DNA from: JALORV01 sp963703945
Lineage (GTDB): Bacteria > Pseudomonadota > Gammaproteobacteria > Burkholderiales > Burkholderiaceae_F
Direction: 5' to 3'
DNA: 64,000 nucleotides
NCBI GenBank assembly: GCA_963703945.1
Contig: CAVPGM010000012.1
Span: 124,001-188,000 of the forward strand
Positions within the stretch are counted from its first letter, which is position 1. Each line of letters starts with the position of its first letter. The notes under the pieces are model-generated. The model did not search any database. It worked only from the letters and a program-made list of their open reading frames with translations, and was not told the DNA's origin. A program made the position numbers and the translations under genes. Shown piece after piece: positions 39,418 to 48,150 of the stretch.

Positions 39418-39682
39418 CGTGAAGTGGTATTGCTCCGGCCGTAGTCCGTCACAGTAACTGTTGGCGGCGCTCCAGCGTAGTCAATCCCATCAACGCAGTT
39501 TGCGTCAAACGCCAATTCGGCCGCTCGCCAAAGCACCTGTGTCAAACCTACCGTATCTAAGAACCAGAAGGGCGCCTGCAGCAACGTCACACGACGGCGG
39601 CCCTCATTGAACGCAAACGGGGAGCGCTGAGGCTCGGATGCAGTACTGAGGGTCGGACATGAACACAAGGTGGCCGCGTGCG

Positions 39683-40522
39683 TTACGTGCGCGTGGCAGC
39701 ACTGACCGCACGTTGCAGCAGACGAGGCCGATCCATGCGATCGCACCACGCAGCGAAGGCCTCGGTCGGCCCGTTCCAGCGCAGCGCATTGACGTTTTTA
39801 AACAGCTTCGCGTCGCTTTTCAACATCGCGAGCTGCTTGAATAGCAAGGCATCGGCCTGCCGCTCGCCCAGCACACCGGGCGGAAATCGCTCGAGCGCTC
39901 CATACTGGTTCAGCAACCGTGCCGCGCCCTTCGGTCCGATACCCGGAATTCCGGGGTAGCCATCCGCGCTGTCGCCGACGAGAGCGAGGTAGTCGGGAAT
40001 GAGCGGTGGATCGACGCCGAATTTCGCGCGCACGCCCGCTGCATCGCGGATCGCCCTTGTGCGTCGATCGATCTGAACAACGCGCTCGTCGACGACGCAT
40101 TGTGCGAGGTCCTTGTCGGGCGTCCAGATGCAGACCTTGACGACGCGCGAATCGCGTGCCGCCAGGTGTGCGGCCGAGGCGAGCGCATCGTCCGCTTCGA
40201 GTTCGACCATCGGCCACACGATGACTCCCATCGCGGCCAGCGTTTCTTCGAGCGGATGGAACTGCGCGGCCAGCGCGCGCTCGATGCCTTCGCCGGTCTT
40301 GTAGCCCGCCCAGAGGTCGTTGCGAAACGACTCGATAACGTGGTCGGTTGCGACGCCGAGGTGGGTCGCGCCACCCTCGATCATCTCGAGCACAGTAGCG
40401 AGTACACCAGCCACCGCGCCCAGCGGCGCGTCCTTGCCGTCGTTGAAGCGGCGTGCGCCGTAGAAGTGCCGGAAGAGCTCGTACGTGCCGTCGACCAGAT
40501 GCACAACGAGGGATTGGCTCAT
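39683..40522 (-). CDS. Stand-alone 5'-3' exonuclease (PolA N-terminal/ExoIX type)
   Basis: A 279-residue member of the 5'-3' exonuclease/flap endonuclease superfamily. It opens VVHLVDGTYELFRHFYGA with the first metal-binding aspartate, carries EADDALASAAHLAARD and WTPDKDLAQCV in the nuclease core, and GVDPPLIPDYLALVGDSADGYPGIPGIGPKGAARLL as the helix-hairpin-helix segment that holds DNA. Stand-alone enzymes of this kind process branched or flap DNA during repair. It lies 265 bases from trmB; nothing was found in that gap. Confidence 0.88.
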   Translation of the reverse strand: MSQSLVVHLVDGTYELFRHFYGARRFNDGKDAPLGAVAGVLATVLEMIEGGATHLGVATDHVIESFRNDLWAGYKTGEGIERALAAQFHPLEETLAAMGVIVWPMVELEADDALASAAHLAARDSRVVKVCIWTPDKDLAQCVVDERVVQIDRRTRAIRDAAGVRAKFGVDPPLIPDYLALVGDSADGYPGIPGIGPKGAARLLNQYGALERFPPGVLGERQADALLFKQLAMLKSDAKLFKNVNALRWNGPTEAFAAWCDRMDRPRLLQRAVSAATRT

Positions 40523-40601
40523 TTGTTGGCTCTCAAATTGGCTGCAAACGAGGTTCCCTCATTCGACGACTCTGTTCGATCCCGCGTCGGATTGAAAGGC
40601 G

Positions 40602-40880
40602 CTACTCGCCGGGCGGCGTCCAAATCACGTCGCCCGGACCGATCGCCTGGATGGGACCGCCCCAGCTCTGCATGAAGCCCCGGCCCTCAGTGACGATCAG
40701 CGTCTGCCCACAAGGGTGCGTGTGCCAAGCGCTGCGGGCGCGCGCGTCGAACGTGACGCAGGCGCACGACATTGCGCGACGGACTCGAACCCGAGAAAAG
40801 CGGCGCGACACGGACATTTCCGCTGAAGTACTCGTCCGGCCCTTCGAGGTGGGCTGCGAGGCGCTGTGTTTGACTTCCAT
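40602..40880 (-). pseudogene. Decayed cupin-domain gene
   Basis: The fragment keeps clear pieces of a small cupin protein: start MEVKHSASQPT, then GPDEYFSGNVRVAPLF in another frame, then CACVTFDARARSAWHTHPCG, QTLIVTEG and PGDVIWTPPGE. The second cupin motif with its HWHGA-type histidine is missing because the gene ends at PPGE. At least two frame breaks and a truncated end mark it as a broken gene, though local errors cannot be excluded. The direction matches the exonuclease gene downstream. Confidence 0.7.
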
Positions 40881-41214
40881 GTTCAGACTCCTCACGTTGA
40901 TCTGTGTGTCGGTAACCAGCTTCACCCGCAATTCCCGATACTCGCAGGATGTTATGACTCGATACCAACGGCCGTGCGGACGTTCATTTCGCCGCAAGGA
41001 CCGAGCCCGCGAGAACCAAGGTAGCCATACACATGGAACAGCAGTCCTCAGACGCGGCCGTCAAACTCCGTTGGCACATATGCGCGCGGACGGTTGATTG
41101 TTACAACGGCAATCCGGTAGCTCTTCCTATACACACCGGTGAAACAAGATCAGGCGATCATGCGTCCGGGAGGTCGCCATGGATCTCGACGCAGGACAGC
41201 TTAGAGGAAGCAGA
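40881..41214. other. Gene-free stretch after the decayed cupin
   Basis: No convincing gene, repeat, tRNA or terminator is seen in these 334 bases. Short open frames have poor codon bias. The stretch lies between the decayed cupin gene and a small possible exported protein, and may be remains of sequence lost with the cupin. Confidence 0.45.
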
Positions 41215-41412
41215 GTGAGCCGGACCCGCATTGCGCTGGGGCTCGGTTTCGCGCTCGCACTCGTTGCAGGGCTGAGTGCTTCCGTGCTGCGAGTTCCCGA
41301 TGCGACGACCACGATAGCGTGCTACGCGGCCCTGGCGGACGATCTCACCCCCCTTTTGGATCCCGCCGCCTCCGGTGCTGCAACCTCGAGCCCGGTTTGC
41401 CCTTCTCCGTAG
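41215..41412 (+). CDS. Possible small exported protein
   Basis: A 65-residue open frame with a GTG start 6 bases after a purine-rich ribosome site (AGAGGAAG). The product has an N-terminal hydrophobic segment (IALGLGFALALVAGLSASV) and a short tail with two cysteines. Codon use is mixed, so this is a tentative call; no family is recognised. Confidence 0.35.
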   Translation: MSRTRIALGLGFALALVAGLSASVLRVPDATTTIACYAALADDLTPLLDPAASGAATSSPVCPSP

Positions 41413-41478
41413 CGCGCGCCGCCTAACGGGCACGTCGGGCAAAGCGCGCGCCGAAGAACACCGGACTCAATAGTCGCA

Positions 41479-42000
41479 TCAGCCGCCGTCGGCGAGCAAA
41501 AGTCTCATGGGTTGCTCGAGCAATGGCGATCCCGGTCGCAGGGGTTTGCACTGTCCTTTCGGCCTGAAGCCATGTCGCGTGTAAAGCCGCATGGCGGGCG
41601 TATCGCCGCAGGTTACGCAGAGATGAACCGCATGCGCGCCGCGCGCTCTCGCCCATTGAACGGCCGCGCGAAGCAACTTGTCACCAATCCCCTGACCGCG
41701 GAACTTGGGTACCACCCAAACCTGAAATAGGTTTACCACCAAAGGTTGCTCCTCATCGGCCTTCGCCCAAGCCAAGCCTGCGGCGTGTGCATCGACTTGG
41801 GCAATGAGGGGGAGATCCGAGCCAGATGCAACGCCCGCCGCAAGGCGTGCTACCCATTCACCGTCGGGACGGCCTTGTTCGCCAGCCAGAGTGCTGCCGA
41901 AAGCGTCGGGCGAATCCGAGAGCGCGCGAAGGCGCAAATTACGATACGTAGCCCACTCGGCGGCCTCGAACATGCGCACTATCGCGTGGCTTTGGATCAA
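41479..42000 (-). CDS. GNAT-family N-acetyltransferase
   Basis: A 173-residue GNAT enzyme that transfers an acetyl group from acetyl-CoA to an unknown amine. The acetyl-CoA site is seen as VWVVPKFRGQGIGDKLL (the Q/RxxGxG/A motif), followed by LYTRHGFRPKGQC as the C-terminal strand. Substrate unknown. The ATG at 42000 was chosen; a GTG about eight codons later is also possible. Confidence 0.8.
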   Translation of the reverse strand: MIQSHAIVRMFEAAEWATYRNLRLRALSDSPDAFGSTLAGEQGRPDGEWVARLAAGVASGSDLPLIAQVDAHAAGLAWAKADEEQPLVVNLFQVWVVPKFRGQGIGDKLLRAAVQWARARGAHAVHLCVTCGDTPAMRLYTRHGFRPKGQCKPLRPGSPLLEQPMRLLLADGG

Positions 42001-42071
42001 GGCCGTTGCTACTCCCGAGTTGTGTCTGCCATGAGGCGTAGGGAACTTCAGTGAACGGCCTCACGCCAGTG

Positions 42072-42878
42072 TCACCTGGACGCCGCGGGCGCGATGACTC
42101 CACCGGTCGGTGACGAAGGAGAGCCGCTGTAGAGTCGGCGAGGCATCCGGCCCGCGAGGTAGGCATCGCGTCCGGCCTCGACTGCCTTGCGCATCGCACC
42201 GGCCATCAGCAGCGGGTCGCGGGCCTGAGCGACGGCGGTGTTCATCAGCACCCCGGCGCAGCCCAGTTCCATTGCGATTGCGGCGTCGCTCGCCGTGCCG
42301 ACACCGGCGTCGACGATGACCGGCACCGCCGCGCGTTCGAGAATCAATTGAATATTCCACGGATTCAGCAGCCCCATGCCGGAACCGATCAGCGATGCGA
42401 GCGGCATCACGGCCACGCAGCCGATCGCTTCGAGCGCACGCGCCTGGATCGGATCGTCGCTGCAGTAAACCATCACCTCGAAGCCGTCCTTCACCAGCGT
42501 CTCGGCCGCCTTCAGCGTCTCAGGCATGTTCGGGTAGAGCGACTGCGGATCGCCGAGAACTTCGAGCTTGGTCAATGCATGCCCGTCGAGCAGCTCGCGC
42601 GCCAGCCGCAGCGTGCGCACCGCGTCGTCGGCGGTGTAGCAGCCGGCGCTGTTCGGCAGCAGTGTGTATTTGGAAGGCGGGATCACATCGAGCAGATTGG
42701 GTTCGCCCGGGGTCTGGCCGATATTGGTGCGGCGGATTGCGACGGTGACGATCTCGGCGCCGCTCGCCTCGACGGCAGCGCGCGTCTGGTCGAGATCGCG
42801 GTACTTTCCCGTTCCGATCAGCAGCCGCGAGCGGAACTCTCGCCGCCCGATGCGCAGCGTGTCGCCCGATGCACTCAT
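42072..42878 (-). CDS. thiG: Thiazole synthase ThiG
   Basis: ThiG joins 1-deoxyxylulose 5-phosphate, dehydroglycine and the sulfur carried by ThiS to form the thiazole part of thiamine. The 268-residue product matches the family over its full length: GRREFRSRLLIGTGKYRDL, VTVAIRRTNIGQTPGEPNLLD, the Schiff-base lysine in TKLEVLGD and PVIVDAGVGTASDAAIAME. The frame is open upstream into the osmC gene, but the ATG at 42878 gives the standard N-terminus and overlaps the osmC stop by four bases (ATGA). Confidence 0.93.
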   Translation of the reverse strand: MSASGDTLRIGRREFRSRLLIGTGKYRDLDQTRAAVEASGAEIVTVAIRRTNIGQTPGEPNLLDVIPPSKYTLLPNSAGCYTADDAVRTLRLARELLDGHALTKLEVLGDPQSLYPNMPETLKAAETLVKDGFEVMVYCSDDPIQARALEAIGCVAVMPLASLIGSGMGLLNPWNIQLILERAAVPVIVDAGVGTASDAAIAMELGCAGVLMNTAVAQARDPLLMAGAMRKAVEAGRDAYLAGRMPRRLYSGSPSSPTGGVIAPAASR

Positions 42879-43339
42879 GCGCTCACCGTCGCTTGCACCT
42901 TCACCTCGAAGTTCACTGAGTTCGACATGTAGCAGTGGGCATGCGCCTTCGCATGCAGTTCGCGTGCCTTCTCGACCTGCGCTGCGTCGGCGACGCGCAC
43001 CTGGGGCCACAGCACAATCTCGACCATTCGCATCTTGCCGTCCTTGATCGCCAAAGTCCCGGTGGCGTTGTCGCTGTATTCGAGGACGCGGATGTTGGCG
43101 CGTTCGCAGACCGCGAGGTAGGTCAGGTGGTGGCAGGACATCACCGAGGCGACCATCAGCGTTTCCGGGTTGTGGCGACTGTCGTCCCCGTTGAATGCGC
43201 CGGGTGCCGAGCCTTCGATCGGCGGCATTTCGCGGAAGCGGATGACGAAGTCGCGTGCCAGGCGCAGCTTGCCGTGCTCGTCGTTGCGGCTGCCGCCGCT
43301 CCACCGCAACGATCCCTCGAACGTATGCTGTTGCGCCAC
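42875..43339 (-). CDS. OsmC-family peroxidase-like protein between thiS and thiG
   Basis: A 154-residue OsmC/YhfA-type protein. The region HNPETLMVASVMSCHHLTYLA with one conserved cysteine, then VCERANIRVLEYSD with the second, fits the thiol-based peroxidase site of this family. The start is a GTG at 43339 that overlaps the thiS stop; its own stop overlaps the thiG ATG. It is thus locked between thiS and thiG. Whether it protects the thiol chemistry of ThiS/ThiG is inference. Confidence 0.85.
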   Translation of the reverse strand: MAQQHTFEGSLRWSGGSRNDEHGKLRLARDFVIRFREMPPIEGSAPGAFNGDDSRHNPETLMVASVMSCHHLTYLAVCERANIRVLEYSDNATGTLAIKDGKMRMVEIVLWPQVRVADAAQVEKARELHAKAHAHCYMSNSVNFEVKVQATVSA

Positions 43340-43340
43340 C

Positions 43341-43541
43341 TCAGCCTCCTCCGACCGCGACCACCACCTCGATCCGATCGCCGGCTTCGAGTCGCGTGGC
43401 GTCGTGGCGGCTGCGCGGCACGATCTCGCCGTTGCGCTCGACTGCGACCCGCTTGCCGGCGCTGCCCAGGGCGGCAAGCAGTTCGGCCACCGTGGCAGCG
43501 TCAGGCAGCTCGCGCGGTTCGCCATTCACCCTGATTTGCAT
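43341..43541 (-). CDS. thiS: Sulfur carrier protein ThiS
   Basis: A 66-residue ubiquitin-like sulfur carrier for thiazole synthesis: MQIRVNGEPREL at the start and the essential glycine tail (VVVAVGGG) at the end, where the C-terminal thiocarboxylate is made. The ATG at 43541 was chosen because it gives the normal short length; the frame upstream has no coding signal. It is the first gene of thiS-osmC-thiG. Confidence 0.9.
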   Translation of the reverse strand: MQIRVNGEPRELPDAATVAELLAALGSAGKRVAVERNGEIVPRSRHDATRLEAGDRIEVVVAVGGG

Positions 43542-43599
43542 TGTTCGACGTCGAATCGATCGGCTGGTAGACCTATTAGGTTCTAGAATTCTACGCACT

Positions 43600-43673
43600 G
43601 CGGGTGTAGTTCAATGGCAGAACGGCAGCTTCCCAAGCTGCATACGAGGGTTCGATTCCCTTCACCCGCTCCA
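43600..43673 (+). tRNA. tRNA-Gly (anticodon CCC)
   Basis: A 74-base cloverleaf with encoded CCA. The acceptor stem GCGGGTG pairs with CACCCGC, the D arm is TAGTTCAATGGCAGA, the anticodon stem-loop is GCAGC-TTCCCAA-GCTGC (anticodon CCC), and the T arm is GAGGGTTCGATTCCCTT. A TAGAAT hexamer 11 bases upstream (43584-43589) may be its -10 element. It lies between the thiS promoter region and kup and is transcribed away from thiS. Confidence 0.95.
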
Positions 43674-43750
43674 GCCCATGTCCCTCCGAGCCCCCGGTTG
43701 ACCCGGTTACGATGCGCGGGGCAAGCTTCCCGTAAGCATCGACGCGCATC

Positions 43751-45667
43751 GTGCGCAGCGCCGGCAGCAGGGCACCTCCTTTGCAGACAGACGACAAGAA
43801 CACGGCAGGACTTTCACCGGCGCTGGTCGTAGCCGCGCTTGGGGTGGTCTACGGCGACATCGGCACCAGCCCGCTCTACGCCTTTAAGGAAAGCATCGGT
43901 GGCGATCACGGCGCGGGGGTGGCTCCCGACAGCGTGCTGGGCGTGCTGTCGATGATCTTCTGGGTGTTGACGCTCGTGGTGTCGATCAAATACGTGCTGA
44001 TCGTGCTGCGCGCGAGCAACGGCGGTGAAGGGGGCATTCTCGCGCTCATGGCGCTGGTGCTGCGGCAGCTGCCGGCGCGCGGACGGCTGACGGGAGTCGC
44101 GGTCTCATTCGGCCTGTTCGGTGCTTCCATGTTCTACGGCGACAGCGTGATCACACCGGCGATCTCGGTTCTTTCGGCGATCGAGGGGCTCGAGGTGGTC
44201 TCGCCCCGCTTCAACTCGGTCGTTCTTCCGTTGACGGTGGCGGTGCTGATCTGCCTGTTCGTCGTCCAGCGCTCCGGCACGGCCCGCGTTGGCGGCGTGT
44301 TCGGTCCGATCATGGTGCTGTGGTTCCTTACGCTGGGCGTGCTGGGCGCGCTGCAGATTGCACGCAACCCGGGCGTGCTGGCCGCGATCGATCCGGTCTA
44401 CGCGGCAGGCTTCGTCGCGCAGCATCCGGCACTTGCTTTGACCGTGCTGGCATCGGTCTTCCTGGTGGTGACCGGTGGTGAAGCGCTGTACGCCGACATG
44501 GGGCATTTCGGCCGGCGGCCGATCCAGGTTGCCTGGTTCTGGCTGGTGATGCCCTGCCTGCTGCTGAATTACTTCGGACAGGGCAGCCTCGTACTGGAGT
44601 CGCCGGACGCGGTAAAGAATCCGTTCTTCCTGCTGGCACCGTCGTGGCTGCAGTTGCCGCTGGTGCTGCTGGCGACGGCCGCGACGGTCATCGCGTCGCA
44701 GGCTGTCATTTCCGGCGCCTTCTCGATGACCAGCCAGGCGATCAAGCTCGGATACCTGCCACGCATGTCGGTTCTCTTCACCTCGGAAACGGCAGCCGGA
44801 CAGATCTATGTTCCCTTCGTCAACTGGGTGCTGCTCGTCCTGGTGGTCCTGCTGGTGATCGGCTTCGGCAACTCGTCGAACCTTGCGGCGGCGTACGGCA
44901 TCGCGGTGGTCAGCACGATGCTGATCACGACGCTCGGCGTGATGGTCGTGGCGCGATTCCGCTGGGACTGGTCGCCGCAGCGGATAGCACTCGTTCTGGT
45001 GCCGCTGCTGATGCTGGACATAGTCTTCATGATCGCCAATTCGGCCAAGGTCCTGCATGGCGGCTGGGTACCGCTGGTCTTCGGCGGGCTGCTGTTCTTC
45101 CTGTTCAGCACGTGGAAGCGCGGGCGCGTGCTGATCCGAAATGAGCGCGAACGCGCCGGGCTGGCACTCGAGCCGTTCCTCAAGAGCCTCAGCACGTATC
45201 CGCCGCAACGGGTCGAGGGTACGGCGGTGTTCATGTCCGGCGCCGTCGACGAGGTGCCGCATGCACTGTTGCACAACCTCAAGCACAACCGGGTGATGCA
45301 CGAGCGCGTGATCTTCCTGACTGCTGTGCCGCAGTCCGTCCCGCACATCCCGCCCGAGGAGTCGGCGCATATCACGAGTCATGGCGACGGCTGCTACTAC
45401 GTCAAGGTCTTCCTCGGCTTCAAGGACTCCTACGACATCGCCGACATCGCGCGCACGCTGACGCGCTATCACGACTTCGAACTCGATCCCGCCTGCACCT
45501 CGTTCTTCCTTTCCCGCGAATCCGTGCTGACCGGAAGGCGCGGCGGCATGGCCGACTGGCGCGAGCGGCTGTTCGGCTGGATGCTGCGCAACGCGCAGCC
45601 GGCTTCGGACTTCTTCCACATTCCGCCGCATCGCGTGATCGAGATCGGCACGCAGATCGTCATCTAG
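43751..45667 (+). CDS. kup: Low-affinity potassium uptake protein Kup
   Basis: A 638-residue potassium transporter with about twelve membrane segments. Typical blocks are ALGVVYGDIGTSPLYAFKES, GGEGGILALMAL, FYGDSVITPAISVLSAIEGL and EALYADMGHFGRRPIQ. The cytoplasmic C-terminal domain (about 460-638) is present and ends VIEIGTQIVI. The start used is a GTG at 43751; the coding signal begins near there, and the family start may be a few codons later (after DDKNTAG). Confidence 0.92.
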   Translation: MRSAGSRAPPLQTDDKNTAGLSPALVVAALGVVYGDIGTSPLYAFKESIGGDHGAGVAPDSVLGVLSMIFWVLTLVVSIKYVLIVLRASNGGEGGILALMALVLRQLPARGRLTGVAVSFGLFGASMFYGDSVITPAISVLSAIEGLEVVSPRFNSVVLPLTVAVLICLFVVQRSGTARVGGVFGPIMVLWFLTLGVLGALQIARNPGVLAAIDPVYAAGFVAQHPALALTVLASVFLVVTGGEALYADMGHFGRRPIQVAWFWLVMPCLLLNYFGQGSLVLESPDAVKNPFFLLAPSWLQLPLVLLATAATVIASQAVISGAFSMTSQAIKLGYLPRMSVLFTSETAAGQIYVPFVNWVLLVLVVLLVIGFGNSSNLAAAYGIAVVSTMLITTLGVMVVARFRWDWSPQRIALVLVPLLMLDIVFMIANSAKVLHGGWVPLVFGGLLFFLFSTWKRGRVLIRNERERAGLALEPFLKSLSTYPPQRVEGTAVFMSGAVDEVPHALLHNLKHNRVMHERVIFLTAVPQSVPHIPPEESAHITSHGDGCYYVKVFLGFKDSYDIADIARTLTRYHDFELDPACTSFFLSRESVLTGRRGGMADWRERLFGWMLRNAQPASDFFHIPPHRVIEIGTQIVI

Positions 45668-45718
45668 GCGAGGGACGCCGCGCGGTTATCATCGATCACA
45701 CCGGACGAGGTGGTGCGA

Positions 45719-46630
45719 ATGGTGATCGACAAGAAGGCGCTGAAGAACACCGGCAAGTGGATCGACCCGTTCCGGGTCGTCAATGGCGCGAAATTCCGGC
45801 TGAGGGACGTCGATCCCGGCGATACGCGCGGACTAAGGGACGAGCACAAGCCCGAGGCGCGGCAGCGCCTGGCGGAAGGCGTGCAATGGCTCGCCGAGGA
45901 GCAGGAAAAGCTGTACGCGCAGGACCGGCGATCGCTGCTGCTGATTTTCCAGGCGATGGATGCCGCCGGCAAGGACAGCACGATCAAGCACGTGATGAGC
46001 GGCGTCAATCCGCAGGGTTGCGAGGTGACCGCGTTCAAGCAGCCGTCGGAAGGCGAACTGGATCACGACTGGATGTGGCGCCACTGGTGCGCACTGCCAG
46101 AGCGCGGCCGCATCGGCATCTTCAACCGCTCGTACTATGAGGAAGTGCTTGTGGTGCGCGTGCACAAGTCCATCCTCGCCGCGCAGAAGCTGCCGAAGCA
46201 GCTGGTCACCAAGGGCATCTTCCGCCAGCGGCTGCGCGACATCGCCTGCTTCGAGGACTATCTGACGCGCAACGGCGTGACCGTGCTCAAGTTCTTCCTG
46301 CACGTGTCGCGCAAGGAGCAGAAGAAGCGTTTCATCGAACGCCTAGATGAGCCGGAGAAGCATTGGAAGTTCTCGATCGGCGATGTCAAGGAGCGCGCCT
46401 ACTGGGATGCCTACATGGATGCCTACGAGCAGGCGATTCGCGCGACGGCAACGCGCGACGCACCTTGGTTCGTTGTTCCGGCCGACAACAAGTGGTTCAC
46501 TCGGCTGGTGGTTGCCGCTGCCATCGTCGAGACGATGGACAGCATGAACCTGGCCTATCCGCGCGTGACCGACGCCCAGCGGGCGGACCTCGCGCGTGCG
46601 CGCGAGATGCTGCTGACCGAAAAGGCGTAG
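45719..46630 (+). CDS. ppk2: Polyphosphate kinase 2 family enzyme
   Basis: A 303-residue PPK2-type enzyme that moves phosphate between polyphosphate and nucleotides. The Walker A region is FQAMDAAGKDST (lysine at residue 85), the base-specific aspartate lies in the same segment, the Walker B-like strand is RIGIFNRSYYEEVLVVRVH, and the lid is SRKEQKKRFIERL. The length and the single domain fit the class III/I short form that makes ATP or ADP from polyphosphate; the direction and nucleotide cannot be read. It lies 51 bases after kup. Confidence 0.88.
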   Translation: MVIDKKALKNTGKWIDPFRVVNGAKFRLRDVDPGDTRGLRDEHKPEARQRLAEGVQWLAEEQEKLYAQDRRSLLLIFQAMDAAGKDSTIKHVMSGVNPQGCEVTAFKQPSEGELDHDWMWRHWCALPERGRIGIFNRSYYEEVLVVRVHKSILAAQKLPKQLVTKGIFRQRLRDIACFEDYLTRNGVTVLKFFLHVSRKEQKKRFIERLDEPEKHWKFSIGDVKERAYWDAYMDAYEQAIRATATRDAPWFVVPADNKWFTRLVVAAAIVETMDSMNLAYPRVTDAQRADLARAREMLLTEKA

Positions 46631-46643
46631 GCCGGCGCGCCCT

Positions 46644-46736
46644 TTACAACGCCAGCAACCCCAGGATCAGCACCGCTGCCAGCAACACCGCGAAAGCCGT
46701 GGTCGCAGCGATGAAGACACGCTTGCCCGTTTTCAT
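46644..46736 (-). CDS. 30-residue membrane peptide coupled to the ferric-reductase-like gene
   Basis: A 30-residue open frame MKTGKRVFIAATTAFAVLLA followed by a short hydrophobic tail. Residues 6-30 form one membrane helix after a basic start, as in known regulatory membrane micropeptides. Its ATG overlaps the stop of the reductase gene by four bases (ATGA), the same coupling style that occurs throughout the window. It is too short for statistical coding signals, so it rests on the overlap and hydrophobicity. It ends 13 bases before the convergent ppk2 stop. Confidence 0.5.
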   Translation of the reverse strand: MKTGKRVFIAATTAFAVLLAAVLILGLLAL

Positions 46737-48013
46737 CGGAAATCGAAGCGCTCGAAGTGCAGCTGGGCGGCACTGAGGCCGCGCTGCTCGAGGTATCGGA
46801 TCACGGCATCCAGCAGCGGCGGAGGTCCGCAGACGTAAACCTCGCGGCTGCCGATGTCGTCGACGCCGTCCAGCCACGCCCACAGACGGCTGAGGTCCGT
46901 GCTCGAAACCAGCGTGAACAGCTGCATCCCGGGGCGCTGTTCCGCCGCAGCCGCCAGCTCATCGAAGTGCAGCGCGTCTTCACCGCGGCGAAACAGGTAG
47001 GCCATCTTGATGTCGACCGTCGCGCCCAGGCGGTCGAGCTGTGCGAGGAAAGGCGTGATGCCGATGCCTCCGGCGATCCAGAGCTGCGGCGTCGCCGCGG
47101 TCGCCTGGTCGAAAAACGCTCCGAACGGCCCTTCGACGTGGGCCGCAAGTCCGACAGACAGTTGCTGCATTTCGAGAGTGCAGTCGCCCAGCGCCTTGAT
47201 CGTCAATGTGATACGCCGTCCGTGCACTCCGCTGACGGTAAACGGGTGGTACTCGTTGCAGCTCTGATAGCCGGCACCGCTATGAAAGGCGACGAAGACA
47301 TACTGGCCGGGACGAACGTCGAGTGCGCCATCGAGCGGCTCGAGTTCGACCTCGACGCACGCATGCGCCGGGTGCGTGACACGCGCGATGATGTAGCGCC
47401 GTCCCGCGTCCGTTCGATAGATCCAGCCCCGCGCTGCCAGCGCGCCAAAGCCCAGCAGGCCGATAGCCCACGGCGCCGGTGCGGTAACACCGACTGCCAG
47501 CGCGATGTGCACCAGCGCGACCGCGAATGCGATGCCGGTGATCCGGTGCCAGCGCAACCAGCGCCGGAAATCTGCCGGCCCGAAAAAAGTGACGGCCAGT
47601 GGCAGCAGCAGCAGCGCAAGCGCTGCCCAGCCGCTGGCGGCGAGGTCGCTCGAGAACCAGAACGCCAGTGCGATGGCAAACTCACGCGTCGCCAGCAGTG
47701 GCCAGACGACCGCTGTCGCATGCGCGAGTGCCGCGACGTAGGCCAGCAGCCCCAGCATGTGGTGCCACGCGTACTGGTGATCGAGCCCGCCGAACCGTGC
47801 CGCGATAGGACGCGCGCGGATCGTCAGCACCAGAGACAGCGCAAAGGCAATCAATGCCAGCCAGCCGGTGGCCACAACCGTATTGAGAGGGCGTGGCAGG
47901 GACAGCATGGCGAGCACGCCGCCCAGCCCTGCGATCGCGGCAGGGCCGACCCCCTGGCCGGGACGCATCCAGGCCGACATCAGCGCGGCGCGCAGCGGAG
48001 AAGCGGTGGTCAT
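46733..48013 (-). CDS. Ferric-reductase-like transmembrane oxidoreductase with FAD/NAD domain
   Basis: A 426-residue protein. The N-terminal half has about six membrane helices with histidines (HQYAWHHMLGLLAYVAALAH and RWHRITGIAFAVALVH) that can hold two hemes, as in the ferric reductase/NOX group. The C-terminal half is a ferredoxin-reductase module: YHPFTVSGVHG for FAD, WIAGGIGITPFLAQL for NAD(P)H and VYVCGPPPLLDAV. It should move electrons from NADPH across the membrane, probably to ferric iron or oxygen. The start at 48013 follows a low-complexity upstream stretch. A 30-residue membrane peptide is coupled to its stop. Confidence 0.85.
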   Translation of the reverse strand: MTTASPLRAALMSAWMRPGQGVGPAAIAGLGGVLAMLSLPRPLNTVVATGWLALIAFALSLVLTIRARPIAARFGGLDHQYAWHHMLGLLAYVAALAHATAVVWPLLATREFAIALAFWFSSDLAASGWAALALLLLPLAVTFFGPADFRRWLRWHRITGIAFAVALVHIALAVGVTAPAPWAIGLLGFGALAARGWIYRTDAGRRYIIARVTHPAHACVEVELEPLDGALDVRPGQYVFVAFHSGAGYQSCNEYHPFTVSGVHGRRITLTIKALGDCTLEMQQLSVGLAAHVEGPFGAFFDQATAATPQLWIAGGIGITPFLAQLDRLGATVDIKMAYLFRRGEDALHFDELAAAAEQRPGMQLFTLVSSTDLSRLWAWLDGVDDIGSREVYVCGPPPLLDAVIRYLEQRGLSAAQLHFERFDFR

Positions 48014-48150
48014 TGCGGTCAGCGGTGGACAGGTTTCCACTCTAGCAACCGACGGGTTCGCAGCCGCGCACCGCGTTTGAGCGATTTGCCGTGAGTCAAC
48101 GCTCCGCCGCATTCCGTCACTGCTGTGAGCAGCCGGGCGCGGCACGCATA

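Noticed and set aside
39418..39682. Possible upstream extension of trmB or a small gene
   Set aside because: The open frame upstream of the trmB ATG loses both codon bias and family similarity; the gap contains no other signal.
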